From Hyphodiscus hymeniophilus (taxonomy: Eukaryota; Ascomycota; Leotiomycetes; Helotiales; Hyphodiscaceae), in NCBI GenBank assembly GCA_016508695.1, contig VNKQ01000016.1:682001-746000 (forward strand): a stretch of DNA of 64,000 nt, in the 5' to 3' direction. Below, in pieces: positions 46,701-58,201 of the stretch. The notes under the pieces are model-generated. The model saw only the letters and a program-made list of their open reading frames with translations. It did not search any database and was not told the origin of the DNA. Position 1 is the stretch's first letter. Every line of letters starts with the position of its first letter. The translations under genes were made by a program, and so were the position numbers.

Positions 46701-49700
46701 GGGCTGGGCAAATACGGTACACGATATCCTGTTCATTTTGATATTTCCCCCCTGCAGCCCGAGATATTCTTCCACGAAAGCACCTTCATCGGTAGTGGCC
46801 GTCTATCAGAAGCTATCAAGCTTCCACCCACTACAGCGATTGGTGCGTCGCGAGGATACATATCTTTTCGGCTTGGCGACAAAGACTTCCGATGGGGCCA
46901 GTGGAACGAAGATGTTTCCTCTGAAGTCGGCTTGTTCTTTGATTGCCTGATTGAGCTCCTCATTCAATCTCCACCGCTTTCAAACTCCACCGATCCCACT
47001 CCGGCTTCTTCGATGGAATTCATGATCGCCTATATACAGCATTCTGTCTCTTTTGCAAACTTGGCGGGCCGAGATGGGTTTCTGTCCAGGATGCTAGAGA
47101 CCTTGCAAGACTTCTCCTCTCGTGTCAGTGAAGCAGAGCACGCGATTAAGGAAAGAAGGCCCCAATGCTGGATTGATACCATGGCAAGGTGCAGTGTTGT
47201 CATCCTGCAGCTTCTCCTGATGTCTCGTACAGTCCAAGCTCAGACCAGTCTTCGGCTTGAGGACCTCCTGAAAAGCGTTTCGCATTTGTGCACAAAGCTG
47301 TTGGTCAATCAAGGCTTGGATATGCTGCGGAAGCTGTACGATGACCTGCAATACCTCTCATTTAGAGAACGCGGAATCAGAAATGACCACTACTGCGCTT
47401 CCTCGTGGGTGGTCCTCCTCAGAGTGTTGAATGTGTCACGGATTCCCAAAGCTTCTTTCTGGGACATAACGAACATGGCGGTGCTGGGAGCGGGCTCGAA
47501 ACTTCTTGACGATGCTCGAATGATGGAGCAAATATGGTACTCCATGTATTCTCTCCTTCCGCTGTGCGAATTCGACGACTTTGGTGTTGTTATCCCTGGC
47601 CTTCGTCACAGAATTTCATTCGACAACTGGCCTCTTCCGCAGCGTCTATTGAGAAGTGTCTTCGCCCTCTATACATCTAATGTCAAGCAGTTTCCTGGCT
47701 TCAATGACTACTGTAGAGTACTGATCAGCCGGTGCCACTATCTGATGCGCGAATGGGGATGGTGGAATTGTAGTGGGATGATAGGAACTCTTTTTGACTT
47801 CTTTGCTTCGCAAAATCTCGGACATCTACGCAACGAGGAGGTTTACAAATCGCCTAATTTCCTGGAAGTACTTGACTCTGAACCGTCTCTTGAAGTCGAA
47901 GCCGAAGACCGCTGCTTCCACATTTTTTTGAAAGTCGTTGCACTCGCAATAAAGCACCTACGCCAAGCAGGAGTCGAGAGGAGCGTCCGAAATTTGGTGT
48001 CCCGACTGCTGCCAAATCACGATCGACAGTACCCGAAGGATGAGGCTATCCAGACAAGAGACCTGGCAGCATTGAGAAACCACCACGACCTCCTTTGCAC
48101 GCTTTATTGGGTATCTCCATCCCATTGCCGCCCAGCATTGTCTCTCATTCAGGAGCTTGTGGATGCTGATAACTCACACAAAGAGGCTTGCTTAATCAAC
48201 TTACGAGCACTGGACAACCTTGCACGATTCGTCTTCACGTCTTTCACGGACGAGAGCGCAGTTTACAAGCAATTCACACAATGGGAACTCGCATTCTTCG
48301 ATAGGATACTTCATCAGTACCTCGACGCAGAGTCAGAAGTCCGGAGGCTGGCTGAGCAACTTGCAGACTCCAACGGATTACCAGTACCAGAGACACAAGT
48401 AAAGAAAACCGTTGACGCAAGCAGAAAAAGTTCCATGAACACACTCCGAACCCTTTTGTTTAACTTACGAGACAGGATTAAGAGTGTTAAAAATGCTGAA
48501 GCGGCTTTGAGCGCTCTCAATGCTGGTAAGCTATCCTTATGCCCTTCCCGTCAAGGCGAGCAGTGAGGGTCCTCTTCGAACCCCGTTTCTCGACGTCTTA
48601 GCAAAATCCAATCCTTGTATACTCTAATCTGACTTCCCTTTAGAACTTCTGTCTAAGATATTGAATCCAAGATTCTTCGAAGTCTACCAGGACATTAGGG
48701 GGAGCTTGGTTGGGGACGCTATTGACTCACTGCATAATTATATGGATCGCGCAAGTTTGTTACACCCCATCGGATCGCAGCAATCCCCTTCTGCTCCTAT
48801 TGGAAATGATAGTCAAGGAAGCCTGGACCTTGCAGCCCCGGACATCGAGAGACAGATGATTATATATGTATGTATTCGGGAATGCTACTCGGATATCATC
48901 GTGCTAATCTGTATAGCCTTTGCATGAAGTCATTCTACCCAACTTTACCACGACTACAAGGAGTATCCTCGAAACCCGTCTTTATCAAAGCACCGAGCCT
49001 CGTTTCATGGAGAGCCTCATCTTGTGTTGGGCTCGCTTGGTCTCCTTTGTTACAGAGGAGAAATATGTAGGCTATTCAGACAAACCGAATAAATGACGGA
49101 GCTAAATTCCTATCAGGATCTAAGAGGTTTCACTGTCAGTGGTTCAAAGGCAGTTTTTGAGAACCGTCAAAGAAGTGCCAGAGCTACCAAATACTGGCCG
49201 TTATTCCTCAGCCAGCTGCTCGTAGACAAATCAATTGATGAGCTGAAAGTAAGGAATCTCTTTTTGTCGCATATATGTATCCGTACTAACAGCCAAAGGT
49301 CGCTGGATTTGACTTAGGTCTAGAATGGATGCAGGTCATTACAAGCAACCCGATTTTGCTTGATTATGAGCCACACTTGTCTAAGCGTCTCTATCAAAAG
49401 GGCCACTATCTATTTCAGAGTGAGAAGTGGCCCCTTCATGAAGAATGGCCGAAGCGGCACCTTCATATGCTCCAAGGTATAGTCAAACCACCTCTCCAGT
49501 GATCGTTGATTAACATATACAGTGGCTCTCAATTCAATGCGGATGGTCAAGATAGATCCGAACTATGGAGGCTTCGCAGACAGCAACCCCCAGTCCGAGA
49601 AAGAGACGCAAAATCTATTCTCCGCCGCGTTGAAAATTACAATGGACTCGATGCAACGACAACTTGAGTCGATGGTTCCACAATCGACTGCTCACACTAA

Positions 49701-50795
49701 CTATGTGACATTCTGCCAAGATGCAATCAGTCGCTTTCGCGGGTACGCAAGTAGTATCCGACCCGTCACAGACTTCTTTCTTCAACATTCTCAATATTAC
49801 TGGCCGAAAAATGACGATCCGCATCTTTATGCAGCTGGGATTGTCTCATACTCGCTTCGACTCCATAATCAGCGTGGAAAGGCACCCTTGGAGTTATTCC
49901 ACTACATTTACAGTGGCTGGAAGAATGACCAGATGCATTCGCGCCCGAACAACCATATCGCATGCGTCCTGAAAGGGATGAAAAACTGGGCATTCGCCGA
50001 GTTCATGCTCGCAAATTTCGTTCCTGCCATAATTCTTGCCAGTTTCAATACTGCAGCCGGCTGCGTTCTTGCGACAAGTTATCTTCCAGTGGTTGCTAGG
50101 CGTACTAAACATTTTCTTCGGGGGAGTGGCCCGAGGGACCAACCACGTTCGCTCATTTGATCAATATACTGAGAATGATTATCAATTGTTTGAGAGTTTT
50201 GGTTCGGCCACCTTATCACCTATCTGGCCACGATGACGAGACGTCCCTTGGCCATAAAGGAATGATTTCGATTGCATGCCATTTCTGGATTTCGATCCAG
50301 CCAGACTTGATGGAATACGTTGATGTGCACCCAGTAGAAAGGCCACTCCTGGATGAAGTCGAAAGTCTGCTAAATGTGTTGATTCCAGACGTCGCGTTTT
50401 ACCTTAATGTTGACAGAGACTGCGGTACTTCGACTGAAGAGCAACGCGATGTGACGATAGGAGAATACGTGGAAAGATTCGTTGCAGCATTACAGGAAGA
50501 TATCGAGAAGAATTGGAGCGTAATAGGGACTGGGACGTGCGCATGGCCGGATCAATCCGCAACGGTGAAGATTACAACTGGTGCTCGTGAGGGTGGGAGC
50601 ATCAACATACCGCTTTTGGAAGGCATTCTTCCTTTCGACGAAGTACTTGAGTTATGGAGATCCTACCATGGTGGAATGACCCAGGAGTCTTTGAATAGGC
50701 AGCTCAATAGGACTGACAGCGGGTTGGGCTTCCCTAACTGGATGATTACTGAGCAGGTAGTGCGATTCCCTGGTGTCTTCCGTGGCCTCTTTTGA
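43776..50795 (+). CDS. MUS7: Mus7/Mms22-family genome stability protein, about 2219 aa
   Basis: Acts in replication-fork repair; the yeast relative works with the Rtt101-Mms1 cullin ubiquitin ligase. Nuclear. Exons: 43776-48525, 48644-48867, 48917-49066, 49117-49248, 49299-49476, 49523 to about 50088, and about 50136-50795. The N terminus has the family opening (ASWKLNGVVPDSDDESS). About 900 residues of acidic, Ser-rich disorder follow, and then a long helical C-terminal domain containing DKDFRWGQWNEDVSSEVGLF, SARATKYWPLFLSQLLVDKS and AFAEFMLANFVPAIILASFN. The first six exons join cleanly. The last junction is uncertain: the frame stops at about 50160, and a 47-nt intron (50089-50135, branch TACTAAAC, weak GTGGTT donor) would restore it into a frame open to 50795. 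Start at 43776 or at the next Met, 43785. Confidence 0.88.
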
Positions 50796-51002
50796 CTAGC
50801 GACTCAAACCACGAATATTAAAATAATGCAGATCAAAAAAAGAATTCTTGCTCATCCATTACAATTCAATGAAATAATAATCACGTGATAAATGCAACAC
50901 CAAAGTTTACGCGCAGAGCCTCGACAACTCTATTTCTGTGGACTCTTCAAGACGCAACAAAAGGTCAACACCAACGGCTCTTCTGAGCACACTTCTCACC
51001 GA

Positions 51003-54000
51003 ATGCATGCCGCCACCTTCCATATCCTCCGAACGGCTCAAAGACCAATTTCGAGGCGCGCATGTCGCACGATCTCAGACATTCGACATCCTCTTCTTCG
51101 CCGCAACTTCCACCGCTCAGCGATCTCTTACCGGATACCAGAAGAGTTCCCTCCCGCGGAAATCGATGGATTTGAAGAAGTGTCGGAGAACCGAGACAAT
51201 GGGTTGAATGGTCAAGATGCAGAAGATGTAGTTGAGAATACGCCAGCTGAGGCACAAAGAAGAGATGCAGGTCCGAGGGAAGCACTGGAATCGGATAATA
51301 CCAATGGTGGAAGTGAAGATGGATTGTCAGTACAGTCGCCAGAGCAGATCCGAAATCAGGGGACTGAAGTGGGATTGACTGAGAATCCAGATCAGTCAGT
51401 GGATATAGAGAACTTGACGCCTTCACAGAGAAGGCAAGCAAGATCAGGCCGTACAAGAACAAATCGTTCGAGGAAGCCCGAGGGATTGCCACCGGTGGTT
51501 ATACCGGATTGGTTTTTTAAGAGGAACGTAATATGTGCTGGAGATGATGTATCAGATGGAACTTTAGCGGTCTACTCCGAGGAGTCTCCGGAAGGGAATG
51601 TTGAGAAGTTTACCAGTTCAGAAGATATCACTCAGTGCGGGCTACATTCGACAGAGAACACCAAGTACAAGATAAATGCCAATATTTATCGAGAAATAGT
51701 GTCGGCAACACGATCGGGGCTGTCTCTGCGCCCTCCGCGAAATATCCCCTTGACCACTATACCTCGTCCTATTCTTCATTTGCAGTGCCCTAAAGAAGAC
51801 GGCACACTTTATCTGGACTCGGTCGTGGAAGCAACTGCTCGGAACCTAAATGCCGATCTTGTCAGGATTGATGCAGACGATCTTGCGCAAATCGTTGGTA
51901 CTTATGTCGACGAAAATCTCGCATGGAGTTGGTCCAAAATTGCCGTTCTAGGATTTCAAACCCAGAAAATGGCTGGAAAATTGGAGGATTACGAAAACGA
52001 TCTGCGAGCGGCCGATGAAGCGGCTGATATCCAGGCTGAAGACGACAACCCTATCTCTCGCGCCATGGCTCCTTTCTTAGGTCGGTCAAGTGGTTCACGC
52101 AGAAAACCATCATCCGTCTTTAGTTTTCCTTTGGCGTCTTTCCTCAAAAGTGCTGGATCGCGAAATGCAAACTCATCGTCATCGCCCGAAGACATGCCAA
52201 AATTTGAATTATACGCTGCACCAGGCGATTCAAACTCACAACTAGTCAAATCGGCCTCGGAGCAATGGCTTGATTTGAAGATTTCTGCTGCTCTCGATAC
52301 TTTGATAGGCGCTACTGATGCAAAACGTGCTAAATACACAGAAGGAAATGGAGACGCTGCTCAAAATGCAGCTGCACCACCTCGAGGTGTTATAGTCCAA
52401 GTAAAGGATTTCAAGCTGCTGAATGCTCTCCCAGATGGAAGGGCTGTGTTGAAGAAGCTGCGCGATGCGATCAATAAAAGGTGGTTTGATGGCAGAGCTA
52501 TTTTGATGTTAGGGACCACTTCCACGGACGAAATTGACACAGCTGTCTCTAAGCCTGAGATCCAGACCCTTCAATCCGACGTGATTGATGGCGAGACGAG
52601 AACAATCTTCGTTCCTCCCGACCGAAGACAAGAACAAGATATAGTCTTCGTGTCCGACGAGAAGGCTCGAATTCGCCGCATCAACATCCGACATGTTGAG
52701 GATATGATTATGAAGCTTGGGGGTGGGAACCTTGAGCCATCTCTCACCATCGATATCGAGACCGGGATTGATACTGCAACGGCATTCTCATCTGACCTGG
52801 AAGATCAAGTATGGTCGTACGCTCGTGTACATAGACTTGCAACCACCATCATTGGACTCAATTCGTCGGTCTCACGCATTGACGGCACCGATTTCACACA
52901 AGCTTGTAGACTGCTCAACGCTAGTGACGAGGCAAAGTTCGCTTGGGGTGCAGCAGAATTGAAGGACGAAGACGAGGCGGACGCCGTGTTACAAGACTCG
53001 AAAGATCCTGCCAAAATCTTCAAAGACAAAATCAAGAAGATTCGGCGCGAAGCTTCACCTCACGAGAAGAAGTTGCTAGGAGGAGTCATTTCACCTGGGG
53101 ATATCTCTACCACCTTTTCTGATGTCCATGCTCCCAAGGCCACTGTGGAAGCGCTCAAGACGCTTATAAGCCTTTCTCTCATACGGCCTGAAGCTTTTTC
53201 ATACGGTGTCCTCGCTACTGACAAGATTCCTGGTTTGCTTCTTTACGGGCCTCCTGGCACTGGTAAGACTTTGCTTGCAAAGGCTGTTGCTAAAGAGAGT
53301 GGAGCCACAGTTTTGGAAGTTTCGGGAGCCGAGGTGACGGACATGTTCGTGGGTGAGGGCGAGAAAAATGTTAAGGCTATCTTCTCGCTGGCGAAGAAGC
53401 TGTCCCCATGCGTCGTCTTCATCGATGAAGCAGACAGCCTGCTGGGATCTCGGAGTGGCGAGTCATCAAAAAGAACTACACACAGAGAGATCATCAACCA
53501 GTTTCTTCGCGAGTGGGATGGCTTATCGAATCTTTCGGCATTCATCATGGTGGCCACAAATCGACCATTTGATCTCGACGATGCCGTTCTACGTCGCCTA
53601 CCTCGGCGTCTTCTAGTTGATCTGCCTGTTGAGAAAGATCGAGAAGCAATCCTAAAGATTCATCTCAAGGATGAGGTACTCCATGAATCTGTCTCGCTTG
53701 CCAATCTTGCTACAGAGACGCCGTTCTACTCTGGATCTGATCTCAAGAATGTAGCCGTCTCAGCAGCAATGGCTTGCATTCGAGAAGAGAACGAGGTTGC
53801 CTCCAAACATACCGGCGAGGAGCCGTACGTGTATCCCCCAAAACGCCTCCTCATGAAGAACCACTTCACGAAGGCTTTGGATGAGATCAGTGCCTCTATC
53901 AGCGAGGACATGGGCACTTTAGGTGCAATACGCAAGTTTGATGAGAAATATGGTGATCGACGAGGAAGGAGAAAGAAGCCCTCTTCGTTGGGCTTCGGGG

Positions 54001-54059
54001 GAACGACGATACCTGAGAAGGACTCAGAGGCTGCTCGCGTACGGAAGATAGAGGCTTAG
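51003..54059 (+). CDS. mitochondrial AAA+ ATPase (Msp1/spastin-like module), 1018 aa
   Basis: Single-exon ATPase, likely mitochondrial. I choose the Met at 51003 because it begins a good presequence (MHAATFHILRTAQRPISRRA, then RNFHRSAISYR). The same frame opens 37 codons earlier at 50892. The N-terminal ~700 residues contain an acidic disordered part, an RRQARSGRTRTNRSRKP basic patch and a folded domain. The C-terminal AAA module has Walker A GPPGTGKT near residue 749, Walker B VVFIDEADS near 806, sensor MVATNRP, and the Arg-rich LRRLPRRLLVDLPVEKDREA typical of the Msp1/katanin/spastin clade. The large N-terminal extension sets it apart from Msp1 itself (about 360 aa). A role in mitochondrial protein quality control is inferred. 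It starts only about 200 bases after the Mus7 stop codon. Confidence 0.88.
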   Translation: MHAATFHILRTAQRPISRRACRTISDIRHPLLRRNFHRSAISYRIPEEFPPAEIDGFEEVSENRDNGLNGQDAEDVVENTPAEAQRRDAGPREALESDNTNGGSEDGLSVQSPEQIRNQGTEVGLTENPDQSVDIENLTPSQRRQARSGRTRTNRSRKPEGLPPVVIPDWFFKRNVICAGDDVSDGTLAVYSEESPEGNVEKFTSSEDITQCGLHSTENTKYKINANIYREIVSATRSGLSLRPPRNIPLTTIPRPILHLQCPKEDGTLYLDSVVEATARNLNADLVRIDADDLAQIVGTYVDENLAWSWSKIAVLGFQTQKMAGKLEDYENDLRAADEAADIQAEDDNPISRAMAPFLGRSSGSRRKPSSVFSFPLASFLKSAGSRNANSSSSPEDMPKFELYAAPGDSNSQLVKSASEQWLDLKISAALDTLIGATDAKRAKYTEGNGDAAQNAAAPPRGVIVQVKDFKLLNALPDGRAVLKKLRDAINKRWFDGRAILMLGTTSTDEIDTAVSKPEIQTLQSDVIDGETRTIFVPPDRRQEQDIVFVSDEKARIRRINIRHVEDMIMKLGGGNLEPSLTIDIETGIDTATAFSSDLEDQVWSYARVHRLATTIIGLNSSVSRIDGTDFTQACRLLNASDEAKFAWGAAELKDEDEADAVLQDSKDPAKIFKDKIKKIRREASPHEKKLLGGVISPGDISTTFSDVHAPKATVEALKTLISLSLIRPEAFSYGVLATDKIPGLLLYGPPGTGKTLLAKAVAKESGATVLEVSGAEVTDMFVGEGEKNVKAIFSLAKKLSPCVVFIDEADSLLGSRSGESSKRTTHREIINQFLREWDGLSNLSAFIMVATNRPFDLDDAVLRRLPRRLLVDLPVEKDREAILKIHLKDEVLHESVSLANLATETPFYSGSDLKNVAVSAAMACIREENEVASKHTGEEPYVYPPKRLLMKNHFTKALDEISASISEDMGTLGAIRKFDEKYGDRRGRRKKPSSLGFGGTTIPEKDSEAARVRKIEA

Positions 54060-54440
54060 TTATAAACGGCCTTCTGTGCAATGGGAGGTTTCTGATACCG
54101 GAAGCTGAAGCCGTGTAATATTCTGTAGTAATAGTGAGGCTTGAATGATCAAAGATTAAGTCATGCATGGCTATACGGAAAGAAGATGCGACATTTTCTC
54201 TAAGTGCAGTGAGGTTACTCATAGTCCTTCAGTAACTAAACATCGACTGTCCTGCTGGTGGACATGCCACCGCTCAGGGTATCCCTCCGACGAACACGAT
54301 TTCGATCTGTATTACTCCTCGCTGACCTCTTTCAACAAAATAACCGAACTCCAGCTCGAGTCACGATACAGACCATACCATTTTAGTACCAGCTGATAAA
54401 GGTTGTAGTTCAAAGGCAATTTATTCCCACGGCTGAACAT
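54060..54440. other. convergent spacer
   Basis: Between the AAA ATPase and the cupin gene, both ending here. No coding frame is supported. Confidence 0.45.
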
Positions 54441-55141
54441 TTAGTATTTCCCGCTCAACTTTACCAGCCCTGCCTTCTCATTCTCCTCCTTAGACTTCTC
54501 CGCCCACTCGGGAGCCTCATCAATACCATCTTCTTCCTCTTTATCACCCTGCTCTTTGGTATGGTGGACCGTCGTGCTATTGTGTTCCGCTGGGCTATAA
54601 ATCGTGTACAAAATCAACGGGGTTGGCCCGGTGTTCACGAATTGATGTTGCGTCCCCGCAGGCACAACCATCAAGTCCCCAGCTTTCACATCCTGGTCCT
54701 TGCCGTTGATGGTAGCCTTCCCGGTTCCGGAGGTGAATGTGAGGGCCTGGTCTACGGTATGTACTTCATCTCCAATATCCCCACCAACAGGGATGGTCAT
54801 GAGTACAACTTGCGAGTAGAGACCTGTGTAAAGGACTTTGCGGAACTCGGCAGAGGAGGAAGGGAGGCTTGAGAGCATATTTGGGAAATAGACCTAGAAG
54901 AACATGATCTTAGCATTGGTGAAGGAGAGGGGAGTTTGGTCATGAGTTGGAAAGTACGTACCATTTCGTGAGCTGGTGGTCCCGAGTTAGGTTTGTAGGA
55001 CGCCATGTTTCTGATACTATTGCTGAATCGAGAAGTAGAATGTGCTTGGGATCCTGCCGTGTATAAGATTCTAGGGGTACTAGTATTGCTGGGTACTGGT
55101 GCGTGTATGCGGAGGGAGCGCGCGAGTCTTGACTTAAGCAT
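54441..55141 (-). CDS. cupin-fold protein, 210 aa
   Basis: Small single-domain cupin of unknown substrate. Minus-strand exons 54962-55141 and 54441-54893, intron 68 nt (GTACGT...CTAG), phase 0. The beta-barrel motifs are GGDIGDEVHTVDQALTFTSG and AGDLMVVPAGTQHQFVNTG. These provide the His/Glu/Asp-Gln and His positions that usually bind a metal ion. The C terminus is a charged tail (EQGDKEEEDGIDEAPEWAEK). The first exon gives a basic leader (MLKSRLARSLRIHAPVPSNT) that could be mitochondrial; an internal Met (MASYKPNSGPPAHEM) is a second possible start for a cytosolic form. Closely similar cupins occur in bacteria, where the function is also mostly unknown. Confidence 0.88.
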
Positions 55142-55582
55142 TTAAGTGAATTTGATGAAAGTTGCTTAATTGCAAGCTTATATATTATATATAAATGGAC
55201 AGAGAGGAAAGGATATTGAGTAGTAATGCTAGAGGTCTAATCACCCCATCTGATGTCACTACAGGTCCACGAGCTAGTTGATCGAGGAATTGTTGCCGTC
55301 ATCAGTTCTTGACCCAATGATGGTCCTTGTTATCTGCACTCGCGGTGATCATGTGATCAGAGAAAGAGAAACCGACAAGCTTTGAGAACACCAATAACGA
55401 GTGGACGTTTTTGTCATGTTTTTCGAAAAGGTTGGAGTTAGAAGAGAGTGATTACTACAAGGGATGGAAGGCGTTGTAGGGCGTTGACATCGGCACGGAA
55501 AAACTCGACTTCCGTCTTTGTGTTTTGTGGATGTCATCTCAAACGACTTTACGAGTTTAAGAGAACATCATTCACAAAGAAA
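55142..55582. other. divergent promoter region, cupin / COX11
   Basis: About 440 bases between the two start codons. It contains an AT run (TATATTATATATAAA) near 55180-55195, possibly a TATA-type element for the cupin gene. The COX11 frame is open upstream to about 55448 but contains no earlier ATG. Confidence 0.45.
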
Positions 55583-56486
55583 ATGAATACATTACCCCGG
55601 CTGTTGGGAGGCTTAGTTCGGAATGATGCTAACTGGACCTGTGCATCGTGCGCAAAAGCCTTTGGGAGAAAACAACCCTCGAGTCCATACTTCAAACCCT
55701 CCAGGTCTATGAAGAGGGAGCTCTCCAATTCTTCAAAACACCGAGAGAATGCTGCGCCAACTATGGAACAACTGCGGGCGCCGTTCCAGAAGAGGAACAG
55801 CTCTACGTTATACTACACTCTCAGCATTATTCTAGGCACGGTCGCCTTTTCTTATGGCTCCGTACCAATGTACAAAATGGTACGTTCTTTCTCGACTCCA
55901 ACCCTCAGCATTTTTAACCGTATTCTCGCAGATATGCCAAACAACTGGATGGGGCGGTCAACCTATAAAAGCGCCAGGGCACGGCGGCCTCAGAGGAGAG
56001 GATCCATCTGCACGCCTACAACCGGTCACATCAGCGAAACGAATCCGAATAACGTTCAATGGCTCGGTCTCCGACGTCTTGCCTTGGAAGTTCGTTCCTC
56101 AGCAGCGCGAAGTCAGAGTTCTGCCTGGAGAAACTGCATTGGCTTTCTATACTGCTACAAATAAAAGCGACGAGGATATAATAGGAGTGGCGACGTACAG
56201 CGTTACGCCGGGACAGGTTGCACAATATTTCAGCAAGATTCAGTGTTTTTGCTTCGAGGAACAGAGACTGAACGCCGGAGAGACGGTGGATATGCCAGTA
56301 TTTTTCTACATTGACCCAGAGTTTGTCAATGACCCGAGTATGCGGGGGATTGAACAAGTCACTCTCAGCTATACATTTTTCAGTGAGTTCTTCTGAACGT
56401 GTTGACCGAAGTATTGATACTAATGGAGGGCAGAGGCGCGGTACGACAAAAATGGGCATTTGACGCCAATGCCAGTGGCTTCGTGA
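55583..56486 (+). CDS. COX11: cytochrome c oxidase copper chaperone Cox11
   Basis: Inner-membrane protein that delivers copper to the CuB site of Cox1 during complex IV assembly. Exons 55583-55879, 55932-56382 and 56434-56486 give 266 aa. The N terminus is a mitochondrial presequence (MNTLPRLLGGLVR). One membrane helix follows (TLYYTLSIILGTVAFSYG), then the conserved VPMYKMICQTTGWGGQP split by the first intron. The copper-binding CFCFEEQ motif lies near residue 204, then MPVFFYIDPEF and VTLSYTFFKARYD split by the second intron. The last exon is only 53 nt (ARYDKNGHLTPMPVAS), so a model without it would lose the usual C terminus. Identity is certain. Confidence 0.96.
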
Positions 56487-57096
56487 TTGTACTATATTTG
56501 ATATTAGCAGGCATTGGGCGGTGTTCGGATGCATTTGAGAGAATGGAACATAGCATGGATTCGGTCAATGACAAGCTCTTCTCAAACTCGAAAATCCTCT
56601 TGTCTTGCCATTGCCGACATTGAGGTTAGAGAAACAGTATTCCCACCGAGTGACTCGCAGTAGCCACATCACTGACATGGTTATCATTAGACAATATGTC
56701 TTCGTTTCGGTCCCACGTTGTCTAGATATTGGAAGCTGAATGATAATGCGGGCTTTGCGGCTCAAGCAGAGTGTGGTGGATTTCACCCCAAGGAAACCCC
56801 GCACTGGGGAAGTGAGTAAGTATTCGCATTTCGACTGATTAATTCGACAAACGTTGTGGGAAGAATCAGGGAAAACAACATCTTAGTGATAACACCAATA
56901 TCAAAGGATTTAATTCGTTCGAAGGTCTAGCGATTTGTTTTACAACTGAACCAAGTCATTACCAATTCGTGTTCCGCACAATTGCTTAAAAAGGCCAATT
57001 TTGAGTTGAGCCTTACTCAACACTCTCTTCGATCCGGCACCCCTATGCCACTTCCAATAGTTTTCACAAATCGCCATCACCATCAAAGTCTTAGAG
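56487..57096. other. intergenic region
   Basis: 0.6 kb between COX11 and the F-box-like gene. No coding frame, repeat or RNA gene is recognised. Confidence 0.45.
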
Positions 57097-57942
57097 ATGG
57101 ACGGTTTCACTGACTTGCCACCTAGCCTGATGTCCGAGCCTCTCAGTATGCGTCGTCTACTCATAGAAAGTATGGCACGTTCTGCCAGCACTACGACAAG
57201 AAACTCAGTCTTGGCATCGCCATTTGACTACGCTGGCCTCTCACCAAGCAGAAGTCGGAAGACTGAGCAGCGCATATTACGCCCTCCAATTCCAAAGGAT
57301 GCGTGGAAGAAGTTCTCTAGGAGACTTCCTTTCCTTGCTGTCCCGCCCGAGATTCACCTCAAGATATTCGAGCTGTTACACCCCGTCGATGCAGTTTGCT
57401 TGAGCATCGTCAAGTGAGTCAATTTTCCATCATTTGAGGTTTTTCTTGTTGCAAGCGTCGGAAGCTGACGGAAATAGTAAATACATCTACAGCATCGCTC
57501 CGACACTCGACTTTCCACTTGGCATTGGCGCTCCGGGTAAGTCTTGTTCTTTCCAAAACTCAGCTGATCTCAAAAACTAAACTCACAACTCTCAGACTCA
57601 TGTGAACCTCTTCCCCGCCGATCAGGGTGTCGTCACTGCCTCCCAGTTCTGTTCTACCCTGCACACTGCGAGTTGCATTTCCACCTCTCTTCCACGGCTC
57701 CGTCGGGGTCGCTCGGATCCATCATCCCACCCCATCTCAGGTTCTGCTCCTGCTGCCAGTACTTCACCGCTTGTGAAGATGGCAACCTCTCGGACAGAGC
57801 AGAGTATTGTGGTAGGTGTGCGGTCTCCTATAAGAGACGATTCGAGCCTGGAAGAAGAATGGTTGATTCCGCACGTCCGGGTGAGATGCAGGAGAAGCTT
57901 AGGATGTGGTATAATGAGAAGCCGCTATTGAGGGGCGGTTGA
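57097..57942 (+). CDS. F-box-like, Cys-rich protein, three exons, 240 aa
   Basis: Likely adaptor or zinc-binding protein; function unknown. Exons 57097-57413, 57478-57536 and 57596-57942 join in phase (donors GTGAGT and GTAAGT). The middle carries an F-box-like helix set beginning LPFLAVPPEIHLKIFELL and ending HPVDAVCLSIVNKYIYSI across the first intron. F-box proteins link substrates to SCF ubiquitin ligases through Skp1. The last exon is rich in paired cysteines (CEPLPRRSGCRHC, then RFCSCCQYFTAC and EYCGRC), which suggests zinc binding. This F-box plus C-terminal Cys-cluster layout is common in filamentous ascomycetes. No repeat domain for substrate binding is seen. Confidence 0.8.
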
Positions 57943-58201
57943 GAGATTCAGCCACGATTGGACTTGATCCGGATAGTGAACAGTGAGAGATGATCGGCTG
58001 ATGAGGATTTTCGAACAAGGCACTTGCGAAGATTTCACAATACTCTACTTTAGTAGCTAATGAATGGGTACAGGTGCTTTGGTTGGCACAGGCGTTGAAT
58101 AGTTCCGAATGCCTGGTTAGCAATGGATTTCTGCACCGACTCTGCACCATTTTCGGACAGATCGTACGATTCGTTTTCTCATCTGCTCTTTCCCGTTGCG
58201 C
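57943..58201. other. short convergent spacer
   Basis: Between the F-box-like gene and the deacetylase gene, both ending here. Nothing coding is seen. Confidence 0.4.

Noticed and set aside
55448..55582. Longer N terminus for COX11
   Set aside because: The frame is open upstream but contains no ATG, and the Met at 55583 begins a good mitochondrial presequence.
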